Of a stretch of DNA of 29,666 nt, positions 23,016 through 29,666 are shown one piece after another (position 1 is the first letter of the stretch; each line of letters begins with the position of its first letter). The stretch comes from Ruoffia tabacinasalis (GTDB lineage: Bacteria > Bacillota > Bacilli > Lactobacillales > Aerococcaceae), in NCBI RefSeq assembly GCF_042652985.1, contig NZ_JBHSHQ010000055.1, positions 1-29,666 of the forward strand. Direction: 5' to 3'. Position numbers and translations under genes: made by a program. The notes under the pieces were generated by a model. That model saw only the letters and a program-made list of their open reading frames with translations, did no database searches and was not told the DNA's origin.

Positions 23016-24986
23016 ATGATTTTACTACAAGCTAATGACGTTGCGCGTCGCTTTGCTGATGTGACGCTGTATGAGAACGTTTCATTTAATATCCAAACGA
23101 ATGACCGCATTGCTCTTGTTGGGCGTAATGGTGCGGGAAAATCAACATTAATAAGTCAAATTATGAAAACAGAACCGATTTCTGCAGGGGAGATTACACG
23201 CTCACGCGATTTGCGGGTGGGTTATTTAGAGCAGCATGTGTCGATTGATTCGGACCGCTCGATTTGGGAAGAGATGTTACATGTCTTCTCGGATACCCTG
23301 GCCTTGCGCGAAAAAGCGGAAGTGGCTGCTGAGCGAGTGGCTGAGTTGAGTGAGGATTGGGAATCGAAGGAGTATCAAAATGCTCTAAGTGCCTACGATC
23401 AGATTCAACATCAGTTATCGGAATCCAATGCCTACGGGGTTGAGTCGGAAATCCGGACGGTCTTACATGGGTTTCAATTTTATGAAGAAGATTACGACCG
23501 CCCTGTTCAGTCACTTTCAGGTGGGCAAAAAACCAGACTGGCTTTGGCGCGTATCTTGCTGATGTCTTACGATCTTTTGATCTTGGATGAGCCGACCAAC
23601 CACTTGGATATGCAGACGCTGAACTGGCTCGAGGGCTACTTGCGTGGCTATCGGGGCGCGCTTTTGATTGTGTCGCATGACCGCTACTTTTTAAATCGGG
23701 TGGCCAATCAAGTCATCGAGTTGCGTAACAACACCCTGCATACTTATAAAGGGAATTATGATTTTTATTTAAAAGAGAAAGCCTTGCGTATGGAACAGGA
23801 ATGGCGCGAGTACCAGAAGCAGCAAGTTGAGATTGAAAAATTGGAGGACTTTGTTGCGAAAAATATTGTCCGAGCGTCTACGACGAAACGTGCGCAGAGT
23901 CGCCGGAAAAAATTAGAAAAAATGGATCGTATCGAAAAACCGAAGCAAGATGCAAAAGCACCGCGAATTGAGTTCAGTGCGAGTCGCGACAGCGGAAACC
24001 GTGTGATTGAAACGCGCGACTTGACGATTGGTTATGAAGAGCCGATTGCTAAAACTATAAATATGGACTTGCGTCGCCAAGATGCGATTGCGATTGTAGG
24101 GCCGAATGGGGTCGGAAAGACGACTTTCTTGAAGACTATTTTACAACAAATCCCTGCGCTTTCTGGGGAAGTTATTCTCGGAAGTAATGTCGACATTGGT
24201 TACTATGACCAAAATGTGAATCAATTGGATGGGAATCAAACTGTGTTGGAGACACTGTGGCAAGCGCACGATACAACCGATGAATGGAAAGTGCGTTCGA
24301 TTTTAGGGAGTTTCTTGTTTAGTGGCGAGACGGTTGAGAAGAAAGTGTCGATGTTGAGTGGTGGTGAGAAGGCCCGCCTGAGCTTGGCACTGCTGGCGAC
24401 CGATCATGACAATACTTTGTTATTAGATGAGCCGACCAACCACTTAGACATTGATAGTAAGGAAGTTTTGGAAGAGGCGCTAATTGATTATGACGGCACT
24501 CTACTGTTCGTGTCGCACGACCGCTATTTTATTAACCGCATTGCGACCAACATTTTGGAAATATCACCTGATGGCGCGTCGCTTTATTTAGGTGATTATG
24601 ATTACTATATTGAGAAAAAACGTGAGTTAGAGGAAATTGAAGCTTTACGTGAGCAGGATAGTCAGGTCGAGGCCACTCCTAATAAGGAAATGTCTCAAAA
24701 CCAGTTCACTTATGAAGAAACAAAAGCTTTGAAAAAGGACTTGCGGAAACTTCAAACTAAAGTCGATGAGGCAATGGTGGAAAGTGAAGCCATGGATGCC
24801 TTGATCACAAAGCTTGAAGCGGACATGATCAGGGCGAATGAAGCCAATGACCAACCTGAGTTAGCTGATTTGAATAAAGAACTGATTGAAGCGAACGAGC
24901 GCCAATCAAATGCGCTGGAAACTTGGGAAGATGCAAGTATTGAACTTGAGACTTTCATGGAAGAGCATCCTGGGATTGAGATTTAG
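23016..24986 (+). CDS. ABC-F family ATPase (Uup/YfmR-like)
   Basis: A 656-residue soluble ABC-F protein with two ATPase domains and no membrane part. Domain 1 has GRNGAGKST, LSGGQKTRLALA and LLILDEPTNHLDM. Domain 2 has GPNGVGKTT, LSGGEKARLSLA and LLLDEPTNHLDI. Between them is the P-site tRNA interaction motif region (KALRMEQEWREYQKQQVEIE ... KRAQSRRKKLEK). The C-terminus carries an acidic coiled coil (about 575-656) as in Uup and YfmR, which act on stalled ribosomes. The ATG at 23016 is chosen because AGAAGGAG lies 8 bases upstream. The frame extends 17 codons further up without a ribosome-binding site. Confidence 0.95.
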   Translation: MILLQANDVARRFADVTLYENVSFNIQTNDRIALVGRNGAGKSTLISQIMKTEPISAGEITRSRDLRVGYLEQHVSIDSDRSIWEEMLHVFSDTLALREKAEVAAERVAELSEDWESKEYQNALSAYDQIQHQLSESNAYGVESEIRTVLHGFQFYEEDYDRPVQSLSGGQKTRLALARILLMSYDLLILDEPTNHLDMQTLNWLEGYLRGYRGALLIVSHDRYFLNRVANQVIELRNNTLHTYKGNYDFYLKEKALRMEQEWREYQKQQVEIEKLEDFVAKNIVRASTTKRAQSRRKKLEKMDRIEKPKQDAKAPRIEFSASRDSGNRVIETRDLTIGYEEPIAKTINMDLRRQDAIAIVGPNGVGKTTFLKTILQQIPALSGEVILGSNVDIGYYDQNVNQLDGNQTVLETLWQAHDTTDEWKVRSILGSFLFSGETVEKKVSMLSGGEKARLSLALLATDHDNTLLLDEPTNHLDIDSKEVLEEALIDYDGTLLFVSHDRYFINRIATNILEISPDGASLYLGDYDYYIEKKRELEEIEALREQDSQVEATPNKEMSQNQFTYEETKALKKDLRKLQTKVDEAMVESEAMDALITKLEADMIRANEANDQPELADLNKELIEANERQSNALETWEDASIELETFMEEHPGIEI

Positions 24987-25002
24987 ATATAGTACGGGAA
25001 AA

Positions 25003-25038
25003 ACACCAAACTTTGTGAGAAGTTTGGTGTTTTTTTTG
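25003..25038 (+). terminator. Terminator of the ABC-F gene
   Basis: ACACCAAACTT (25003-25013) pairs perfectly with AAGTTTGGTGT (25020-25030) around a 6-base loop, followed by nine T residues. A very strong intrinsic terminator. Confidence 0.95.
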
Positions 25039-25054
25039 TTGTGAGTTATTGGTT

Positions 25055-25254
25055 GCGGGGCGTCGTGAGTGAACACGACGCTACGGAAATTGGCTTGCGG
25101 AGTGTCGTGAGCGTGCACGACGCTACGGAAATTGGGTTGCATAGTGTCGTGGGCGAGCACGACACTACGCATTTGAGTTTGCGGTACGTCGCGAGTGAGC
25201 ACGACACTACGTATTCGGATTTGCAGTACGTCGTGAGCTAGCACGACGCCCCGC
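25055..25254. repeat. 42-bp hairpin repeat array 5 (subfamily B, 5 units)
   Basis: Units start at 25056, 25098, 25140, 25182 and 25224, all exactly 42 bp apart. The array opens with GCGGGGCGTCGTG (25055-25067) and ends with its reverse complement CACGACGCCCCGC (25242-25254). It fills the gap between the facing terminators of the ABC-F gene and the unknown membrane protein gene. Unit stems are GTCGTG / CACGAC with variable 6-base loops. Confidence 0.95.
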
Positions 25255-25260
25255 AAACCC

Positions 25261-25294
25261 AAAAAAAGCCTTTGAGATAATTTCCTCAGAGGCT
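25261..25294 (-). terminator. Terminator of the membrane protein gene
   Basis: AGCCTTTGAG (25267-25276) pairs with CTCAGAGGCT (25285-25294). The seven-A run at 25261-25267 is a T-tract for leftward transcription. Confidence 0.88.
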
Positions 25295-25314
25295 CACATC
25301 TTCATTTTATAAAA

Positions 25315-25995
25315 TTACTGGACAACCCAGCCTTTCACAAGTTCGCGCGCTTGAAGTTGTGCGGCGTTTGCGATTTCTTTATCGGCCATTCGATTTTCCG
25401 CTTGGCTAGGGATAACATATTCATCAAGCAAGACCCGTGATTTTTTCACAAAGCCGATGTCAACGAAGCGCGGATCTGCGACTTGATATTGTGTACCGAC
25501 TCGCACAGCCTGGTCTACTTCATCTGAGAATCGCACCCAAGCCTGGCTGACAACATACTCGCGCCCGCCAATTCGAAAGACATACCCACCTTGTTGCGTC
25601 GCTCCTAAATATTCAACCGGCTCGCTGACAAACATTTTCTCGTAAAAACCAACCGCTTCAAAGCCTTCATCAAAATACCCATCCCGGTAGGCCTTCATTT
25701 CCATAGCTTGGTACGGCATATCAATCATGAAAAATGTTCGTTTGAAGTCGCGAATTGCGGCGGTCTCTTTACTCGCTTGCTCAATTAAATCACCGTATTG
25801 AGAATAGCCCCCAACTGCGCCTAAACCAAATAGTGTGAAGGCGATAATAGTCAGAATCAGTATTATTTTTGGGATTAATAAATTAACATAATATAGGCAG
25901 GAAACTAATAAAATAGATAGAATAATTACGACTAATAAGCCCCAAGCAAAATATTCATAATAAAATTGCTCCATCGCTATCCATTGTTCGTACAT
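25315..25995 (-). CDS. Hypothetical membrane protein with two TM helices
   Basis: A 226-residue protein that I do not recognise. Two adjacent hydrophobic helices lie near the N-terminus (WGLLVVIILSILLVSCLYYV, about residues 18-37, and IILILTIIAFTLFGLGAVGG, about 44-63). A soluble domain of about 160 residues follows with short beta-like segments (GGYVFRIGGREYVVSQAWV) and a helical end (EIANAAQLQARELVKGWVVQ). Whether the soluble part faces outward cannot be settled from sequence. It is a single gene, flanked on both sides by 42-bp hairpin arrays. Confidence 0.7.
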   Translation of the reverse strand: MYEQWIAMEQFYYEYFAWGLLVVIILSILLVSCLYYVNLLIPKIILILTIIAFTLFGLGAVGGYSQYGDLIEQASKETAAIRDFKRTFFMIDMPYQAMEMKAYRDGYFDEGFEAVGFYEKMFVSEPVEYLGATQQGGYVFRIGGREYVVSQAWVRFSDEVDQAVRVGTQYQVADPRFVDIGFVKKSRVLLDEYVIPSQAENRMADKEIANAAQLQARELVKGWVVQ

Positions 25996-26079
25996 ATTAG
26001 CCCCCTCTTGAATTTAGTTACTTTATTTTAATACATTCTGGATAAAAATTCTATTGGAACATGGGATTGGCTAGTGGGT

Positions 26080-26263
26080 TTGGGCGTCGCGGATCGGTGC
26101 GACGCTACGGAAATTGGGTTGCGGAGTGTCGTGAGCAAGCACGACGCTACGCATTTGAGTTTGCGGTACGTCGTGAGCGTGCACGACACTCCGCATTTGT
26201 GTTTGCGGTACGTCGTGAGCGTGCACGACACACCGCATTCGGATTTGCAGTTCACGGTGAATA
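26080..26263. repeat. 42-bp hairpin repeat array 6 (subfamily B, 5 units)
   Basis: Units start at 26080, 26122, 26164, 26206 and 26248, all exactly 42 bp apart. The first is degenerate (TTGGGCGTCGCG opening) and the last loses the closing GACGCCCCGC, so this array lacks intact terminal inverted repeats. It is also the only one in a divergent intergenic region, between the membrane protein gene and the yrhK-like gene. The third unit has the best hairpin, TGCGG...GTCGTG / CACGAC...CCGCA. Confidence 0.92.
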
Positions 26264-26372
26264 GACATTGTTCATCTAAAATAGCCGCCTATCCTTACAC
26301 CCTTTCAATCGCAATCCCAAATCCGAATATGTATAATGAATGTACCCATGGTCAACTAAAGGAGGAACTACC

Positions 26373-26711
26373 ATGCCTGAAATCAAACATAAGAAACGCG
26401 AGCCACACCTTGATAAAGAAGAAGACGTTATCATCAAGTCAGGACGCTTTCGAATTTATTTTCAAAACTACTATACAATTATTTCTTTAATCAATGATAT
26501 TCTTACCGGTGGCTTATATTTTATAGGGAGTATTTCAAATATTCTAGGAGCACCCGTTATAATCGGAAATATCGCATACTTGATAGGGGGATTTTTTCTA
26601 CTTATGCGTCCCATTTTGAAAATTTTCCGAAATGTATTTATCTATAATGAAGAAGAGTACCAACGTGAGGTTGTCGATGTGGAAATAGAAAATGAAGATC
26701 AGTCAGAATAA
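26373..26711 (+). CDS. YrhK-like membrane protein
   Basis: A 112-residue protein resembling the YrhK domain family, function unknown. The domain shows the pattern IKSGRFRIYFQNYYTIISLI (about residues 20-39) followed by NDILTGGLYFIGSI and a second hydrophobic stretch (VIIGNIAYLIGGFFLLMRPI), consistent with two membrane helices. The C-terminus is acidic (EVVDVEIENEDQSE). I take the ATG at 26373 because AAAGGAGG lies 8 bases upstream; an earlier in-frame ATG at 26340 has no such site. Single gene. Confidence 0.8.
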   Translation: MPEIKHKKREPHLDKEEDVIIKSGRFRIYFQNYYTIISLINDILTGGLYFIGSISNILGAPVIIGNIAYLIGGFFLLMRPILKIFRNVFIYNEEEYQREVVDVEIENEDQSE

Positions 26712-26834
26712 CTTGATATTTATCCACAGTCCGAGTTAAAAAAGCCAAACTGATCTTCTGTTTTGAACTATTATAATGTCTGAGTAAGCTTTTTTATCAA
26801 CATATACAACTAAATTTATCACTTTTGCCGGCTT

Positions 26835-26908
26835 GCGGAGTGTCGTGATAAGGCGCGACACTCCGTATTCGGATTTGCGGTACGTCGCGCCGACTCACGA
26901 CGCCCCGC
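26835..26908. repeat. 42-bp hairpin repeat array 7 (subfamily B, 2 units)
   Basis: Two units start at 26836 and 26878, 42 bp apart. The opening unit is an ordinary internal-type unit (GCGGAGTGTCGTG) and the closing unit ends CACGACGCCCCGC (26896-26908). It is thus a shortened array that keeps the right terminal repeat. It lies between the yrhK-like gene and the tsaD terminator. Confidence 0.9.
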
Positions 26909-26914
26909 ATGCTA

Positions 26915-26952
26915 CAAAAAAAGGCCACTGAGGTTTATTTCCTCAGAGGCCT
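26915..26952 (-). terminator. Terminator of the tsaB-rimI-tsaD operon
   Basis: AGGCCACTGAGG (26922-26933) pairs with CCTCAGAGGCCT (26941-26952) with one A-A mismatch. The A-run at 26916-26922 forms the T-tract of the leftward transcript. Confidence 0.92.
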
Positions 26953-26970
26953 GTCCTATTCTTATTTTCC

Positions 26971-27993
26971 CTACTCACCTAACATCAAACCAGGGATAGC
27001 ATTGATATCTAATTCACTGAAGTCTTTGTCGGCATACATATGATGTGCGCTGGCTCCGATCATCGCTGCATTATCTCCGCACAATTTTAAGGGTGGGATA
27101 ATTAATTCTACATTTGGAAATTCAGTGGCTAGGCGCGTTGACAACTCCCCGCGCAGTCCGGAGTTGGCTGCTACTCCACCAGCTAAGATAAATTGGCAAA
27201 CTTCTGGATGTTCGTGTAAAGCTTTGCTTGCTTTTTCTACCAACACTTCTACGGCTGCAGCTTGGAAGCTTGCAGCTAAGTCTTCAGGCACAATCTCATC
27301 GCCACGCTGTTTCGCGTTATGCACGGTATTCATTACGGCACTTTTCATGCCGGAAAAGCTAAAGTCAAAATTGTCCTCGTGTATCATCGCACGCGGAATT
27401 GCGTATGCTTCAGAATTTCCTTTGCCGGCTAACTCGTCTAAATATTTTCCAGCGGGGTAAGGCAAGTCTAGAATCCGTCCCACTTTATCGTAAGCTTCAC
27501 CAACAGCGTCATCTTGCGTTTCACCGATAATTTCAAATGAAAATTCTTCTTTCATATAAACGAGTTCAGTATGTCCACCACTGACAATCAGTGCCATTAA
27601 TGGAAACTTCAGCGGTTTGACCAATTGACTGGCATAAATATGACCCGCTAAATGGTTGACTGCGAGCAAGGGTTTGTTATACACCATCGCTAGCGATTTT
27701 CCAGCTGTCACCCCAACTAATAAAGCGCCCACGAGTCCGGGTCCTTGTGTAACCGCGATTGCGTCCATGTCTGCGACGCCATACCCACTTTCTCCTAAAG
27801 CCATATCAATCACTTGGGTAATTTGCTCCACATGGTGACGGCTCGCCACTTCGGGCACGACACCGCCGAATCGCATGTGACTTTTTATTTGTGATGCAAC
27901 GATATTTGATAAGATTTCTCGCCCGTCTCTAATGACCGCCACACTTGTCTCGTCACAACTTGTTTCAATAGCTAATATTAATGATTCACTCAC
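26971..27993 (-). CDS. tsaD: tRNA N6-threonylcarbamoyltransferase TsaD
   Basis: A 340-residue Kae1/TsaD ASKHA-fold enzyme. With TsaB and TsaE it transfers the threonylcarbamoyl group from TC-AMP to A37 of ANN-decoding tRNAs. Signatures: LAIETSCDETSVAVI at the start, VPEVASRHHVEQI, the metal-binding HLAGH (in NHLAGHIYA), SGGHTELVYM, FSFSGMKSAV, and AGGVAANSGLR. I prefer the GTG at 27993, which has AAAGGAGG 7 bases upstream and overlaps the rimI stop (GTGA). An ATG at 28014 would add seven residues and read through that ribosome-binding site. Confidence 0.97.
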   Translation of the reverse strand: MSESLILAIETSCDETSVAVIRDGREILSNIVASQIKSHMRFGGVVPEVASRHHVEQITQVIDMALGESGYGVADMDAIAVTQGPGLVGALLVGVTAGKSLAMVYNKPLLAVNHLAGHIYASQLVKPLKFPLMALIVSGGHTELVYMKEEFSFEIIGETQDDAVGEAYDKVGRILDLPYPAGKYLDELAGKGNSEAYAIPRAMIHEDNFDFSFSGMKSAVMNTVHNAKQRGDEIVPEDLAASFQAAAVEVLVEKASKALHEHPEVCQFILAGGVAANSGLRGELSTRLATEFPNVELIIPPLKLCGDNAAMIGASAHHMYADKDFSELDINAIPGLMLGE

Positions 27994-28400
27994 TCGATCT
28001 CCTCCTTTCGCCATAGCATATTCACCGCATCGTCCTGCGGATTTGAATAATAATTCTCTCTCACTGACACCAACTCAAACCCCACGCTTTGATACAATTT
28101 TATCGCTACTTGGTGTTGGCTTCGCACCTCTAGAAAGGCACTGTCTACATCTTTTAAAGCCTTTTTCAATAAACTATTTCCTAAACGGCGCCCGCGAAAT
28201 CGCGGATGCATGTACACACGCAGGACTTCGAGTTCGCCGAACAACACTTGACCAGCAACGTAACCTTGAATCGTGTCACCGTCGCACATAAACCAATAGC
28301 GCATGAAGCGGTTTGTTAACTCACTTTCGAACTGTTCTGGGGTCCATCCAAAGTCATGTAAACTTTCCATAATAAAATTGCGCTCAATTTGTTTAAGCAT
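27990..28400 (-). CDS. rimI: Ribosomal protein-alanine N-acetyltransferase RimI
   Basis: A 136-residue GNAT-fold acetyltransferase. The acetyl-CoA loop is RGRRLGNSLL (about residues 70-79) after the beta-4 strand LEVLRVYMHP. The RimI-type C-terminal segments AIKLYQSVGFELVSVRENYY are present. RimI acetylates the N-terminus of ribosomal protein S18, and the gene commonly sits between tsaB and tsaD, as here. It overlaps the upstream acetyltransferase gene by 8 bp and tsaD by 4 bp, so the cluster is translationally coupled. Confidence 0.9.
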   Translation of the reverse strand: MLKQIERNFIMESLHDFGWTPEQFESELTNRFMRYWFMCDGDTIQGYVAGQVLFGELEVLRVYMHPRFRGRRLGNSLLKKALKDVDSAFLEVRSQHQVAIKLYQSVGFELVSVRENYYSNPQDDAVNMLWRKEEIE

Positions 28401-28968
28401 TAGGCATCTCCCGTTTTAATAAAAAGGCTGTTTCTTTGTTGTCTGAATAATAATTTTCCTTGATGCCGTACTTTTTAAAATCTTGTCCGTAATATAATTT
28501 TTGCGCAATCGTGTTAGATTCGCGCACTTCGAGCGTAATTCTTGGCGCTTCTTCGATTTCAGCTAAGCGAATCCACAAGTCGAGTAATTTTGAGCCGAGT
28601 CTTTGGTTTTGATATTTTTCCCGGACTAATAAATGACTGATGTGCGCACCCTTTGCAAGAAACCGCCCTGAAATCATGGCTACGACCTCTTTATTGGTCG
28701 TATCTTCCACTAAAATATAGACGCAATACGGATTTCTAAACCAATCGTGTTCGAAATCTTGTTGAGTCCAGGCGTGGAAGCCTTTGTAGGCATCATTTTC
28801 CAATTCTATAAAAAGCGGTACGTCCTCAGCTTTCGCAAGTCGTATGCTAAAAGACTGGTCCGAACGGCTCCATAGAGGCTCTTCATCAATAATTGGCCTA
28901 ATTCGGTCCATGATTATATGATTCACTTGCCTCGCATTTTGAATGCGTCTAATAAATTCTTGCATCAC
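28393..28968 (-). CDS. Second RimI-like GNAT acetyltransferase
   Basis: A 191-residue GNAT protein. Residues about 1-40 form an N-terminal extension (QEFIRRIQNARQVNHIIMD). The acetyltransferase domain starts at FSIRLAKAEDVPLFIELEN and shows the acetyl-CoA motif YQNQRLGSKLLDLWI, LEVRESNTIAQKLYYGQDF and the ENYY signature shared with RimI. Paired rimI-type genes between tsaB and tsaD occur in several Lactobacillales. Which of the two modifies S18 cannot be told from sequence, and the other may act on a different protein. Confidence 0.85.
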   Translation of the reverse strand: MMQEFIRRIQNARQVNHIIMDRIRPIIDEEPLWSRSDQSFSIRLAKAEDVPLFIELENDAYKGFHAWTQQDFEHDWFRNPYCVYILVEDTTNKEVVAMISGRFLAKGAHISHLLVREKYQNQRLGSKLLDLWIRLAEIEEAPRITLEVRESNTIAQKLYYGQDFKKYGIKENYYSDNKETAFLLKREMPNA

Positions 28969-29000
28969 ACTTACCTACAACTTTCTATCAAAAAATTTAA

Positions 29001-29612
29001 TCATTTAAAATCAATAAGTTCGTCTGGATTGAGAGTATCGCTGTCCGATTTCTCCGCCCACTCTTGTTCCGCCAAAGTCGCGTGTGCATAATTAGGTGCT
29101 AATAAGGTTGGCTCCTCAATCTGCGTCCAAGGGACTTTTCCAAACGTATGCACCGCATGTGGATACGCGTTCCAGTCGTCGATGACCGTTAATTTAGTCG
29201 TCGGCAGTTGACGGATCGCCATTTCCACAAACTCATCGATGTCTGTTCCAACGAGAGTTAGGGTGCTGTTCGAGTTTATATGTTTTTTTATTTTCGCTAA
29301 AAATACGTCGAATTTTATATGTTGATCGTGCTCAACCGCTTCTAAAACGCCTTGGTTATCATATTGATATAAAGCGGTGTAAGCAGTCTGGCGGCGGGCA
29401 TCCATAATCGGCAGGACAAAATCGGTCCGTTCCGAAGCCGCTCCGGCCATTAAAGCCAGCGAGGAAACGCTATATAGAGGCAACTTCGTCGCGTTCGCCC
29501 ATACTTTTGCGAACGTCACACCAATGCGCAGTCCCGTGTATGAGCCCGGTCCGTTTCCGACAATAATTGCGTCAATCTCACTCATTTTCCAATCGGTGTA
29601 TATTGTATTTTA
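29001..29612 (-). pseudogene. tsaB: TsaB, N-terminal part missing or broken
   Basis: This encodes the central and C-terminal parts of TsaB, the TsaD partner that stabilises the tRNA t6A synthase. The conserved SEIDAIIVGNGPGSYTGLRI and SVSSLALMAGA segments and the LPIMDARRQTAYTALYQ stretch are clear. A normal TsaB has about 60 residues before this, including the LAIDTS phosphate-binding motif. Here the frame has a TAA at 29610-29612 and a TGA at 29661-29663, and the ATG at 29585 has no ribosome-binding site. Either the gene is frameshifted near the window edge (a T/A homopolymer lies at 29608-29615), or the sequence has an error. True pseudogene status is doubtful because tsaB is normally essential. 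Confidence 0.6.
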
Positions 29613-29666
29613 AAAAGGGGCCAAAATTTTAGGAATTGCAATTGAAAATGGGACCACCTGTCAGTG

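Noticed and set aside
24906..25262. Long minus-strand open frame of RSVV-AHD-PQ peptide repeats through array 5
   Set aside because: No ribosome-binding site at any start, it runs into the coding end and terminator of the ABC-F gene, and openness follows from a period divisible by three. Similar frames through the other arrays are rejected for the same reason.

Overview
The window comes from a low-GC Gram-positive chromosome, most likely order Lactobacillales and perhaps the Aerococcaceae or Carnobacteriaceae. Evidence: a Wzy-type capsule locus of the streptococcal/enterococcal kind (LCP, CpsC, CpsD, CpsB, CpsE), a HrcA/CIRCE-controlled groESL operon next to rex, a tsaB-rimI-rimI-tsaD cluster, strong GGAGG ribosome-binding sites, and coding sequence of roughly 40% GC. 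The family assignment is inference; there is no rRNA or tRNA gene to test it.

Left third (1-10336, all minus strand): a capsule/exopolysaccharide operon read right to left. It runs LCP ligase, membrane UDP-sugar 4,6-dehydratase, CpsC/CpsD/CpsB phosphoregulatory module, CpsE priming transferase, a TupA-like ATP-grasp enzyme, an Alg14/Alg13-type split glycosyltransferase, then GT4 and GT2 glycosyltransferases. The GT end is much more AT-rich than the conserved end. Polymerase and flippase are not in the window.

Middle (10337-18748): a broken gene of unknown function (10749-11434), then a secreted PAP2 acid phosphatase with a beta-strand repeat tail. Both are preceded by TTTACA hexamers spaced exactly 11 bp, which look like PhoP (PHO-box) sites. 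Next is a three-gene minus-strand operon that I read as a toxin-antitoxin-chaperone (TAC) module: HigB/RelE-like toxin, HTH antitoxin with a C-terminal extension, SecB-like chaperone. It is bracketed by an 88-bp direct repeat. An RluA-family pseudouridine synthase, a YehS protein, a flavin-binding split-barrel protein and a YEEP-repeat lipoprotein follow.

Right part (18749-29666): groL, groES with CIRCE, rex, a NERD-domain protein, an ABC-F ATPase, an unknown membrane protein, a YrhK-like protein, tsaD, two RimI-type acetyltransferases, and a tsaB whose N-terminal part is missing or broken at the window edge.

The most striking feature fits no ordinary gene. Seven intergenic arrays (about 27 units) of a GC-rich tandem repeat have a period of 42 bp, with only one 43-bp interval. 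Each unit holds an imperfect hairpin (GTCGTG / CACGAC), with paired changes in the stems. Complete arrays begin with GCGGGGCGTCGTG and end with its exact reverse complement. They sit mostly between facing terminators of convergent genes. A second, unrelated hairpin array with a 40-42 bp period lies between rex and the NERD gene. Because 42 bp is four turns of B-DNA, these could be phased protein-binding or RNA-hairpin arrays. I know of no description of them.
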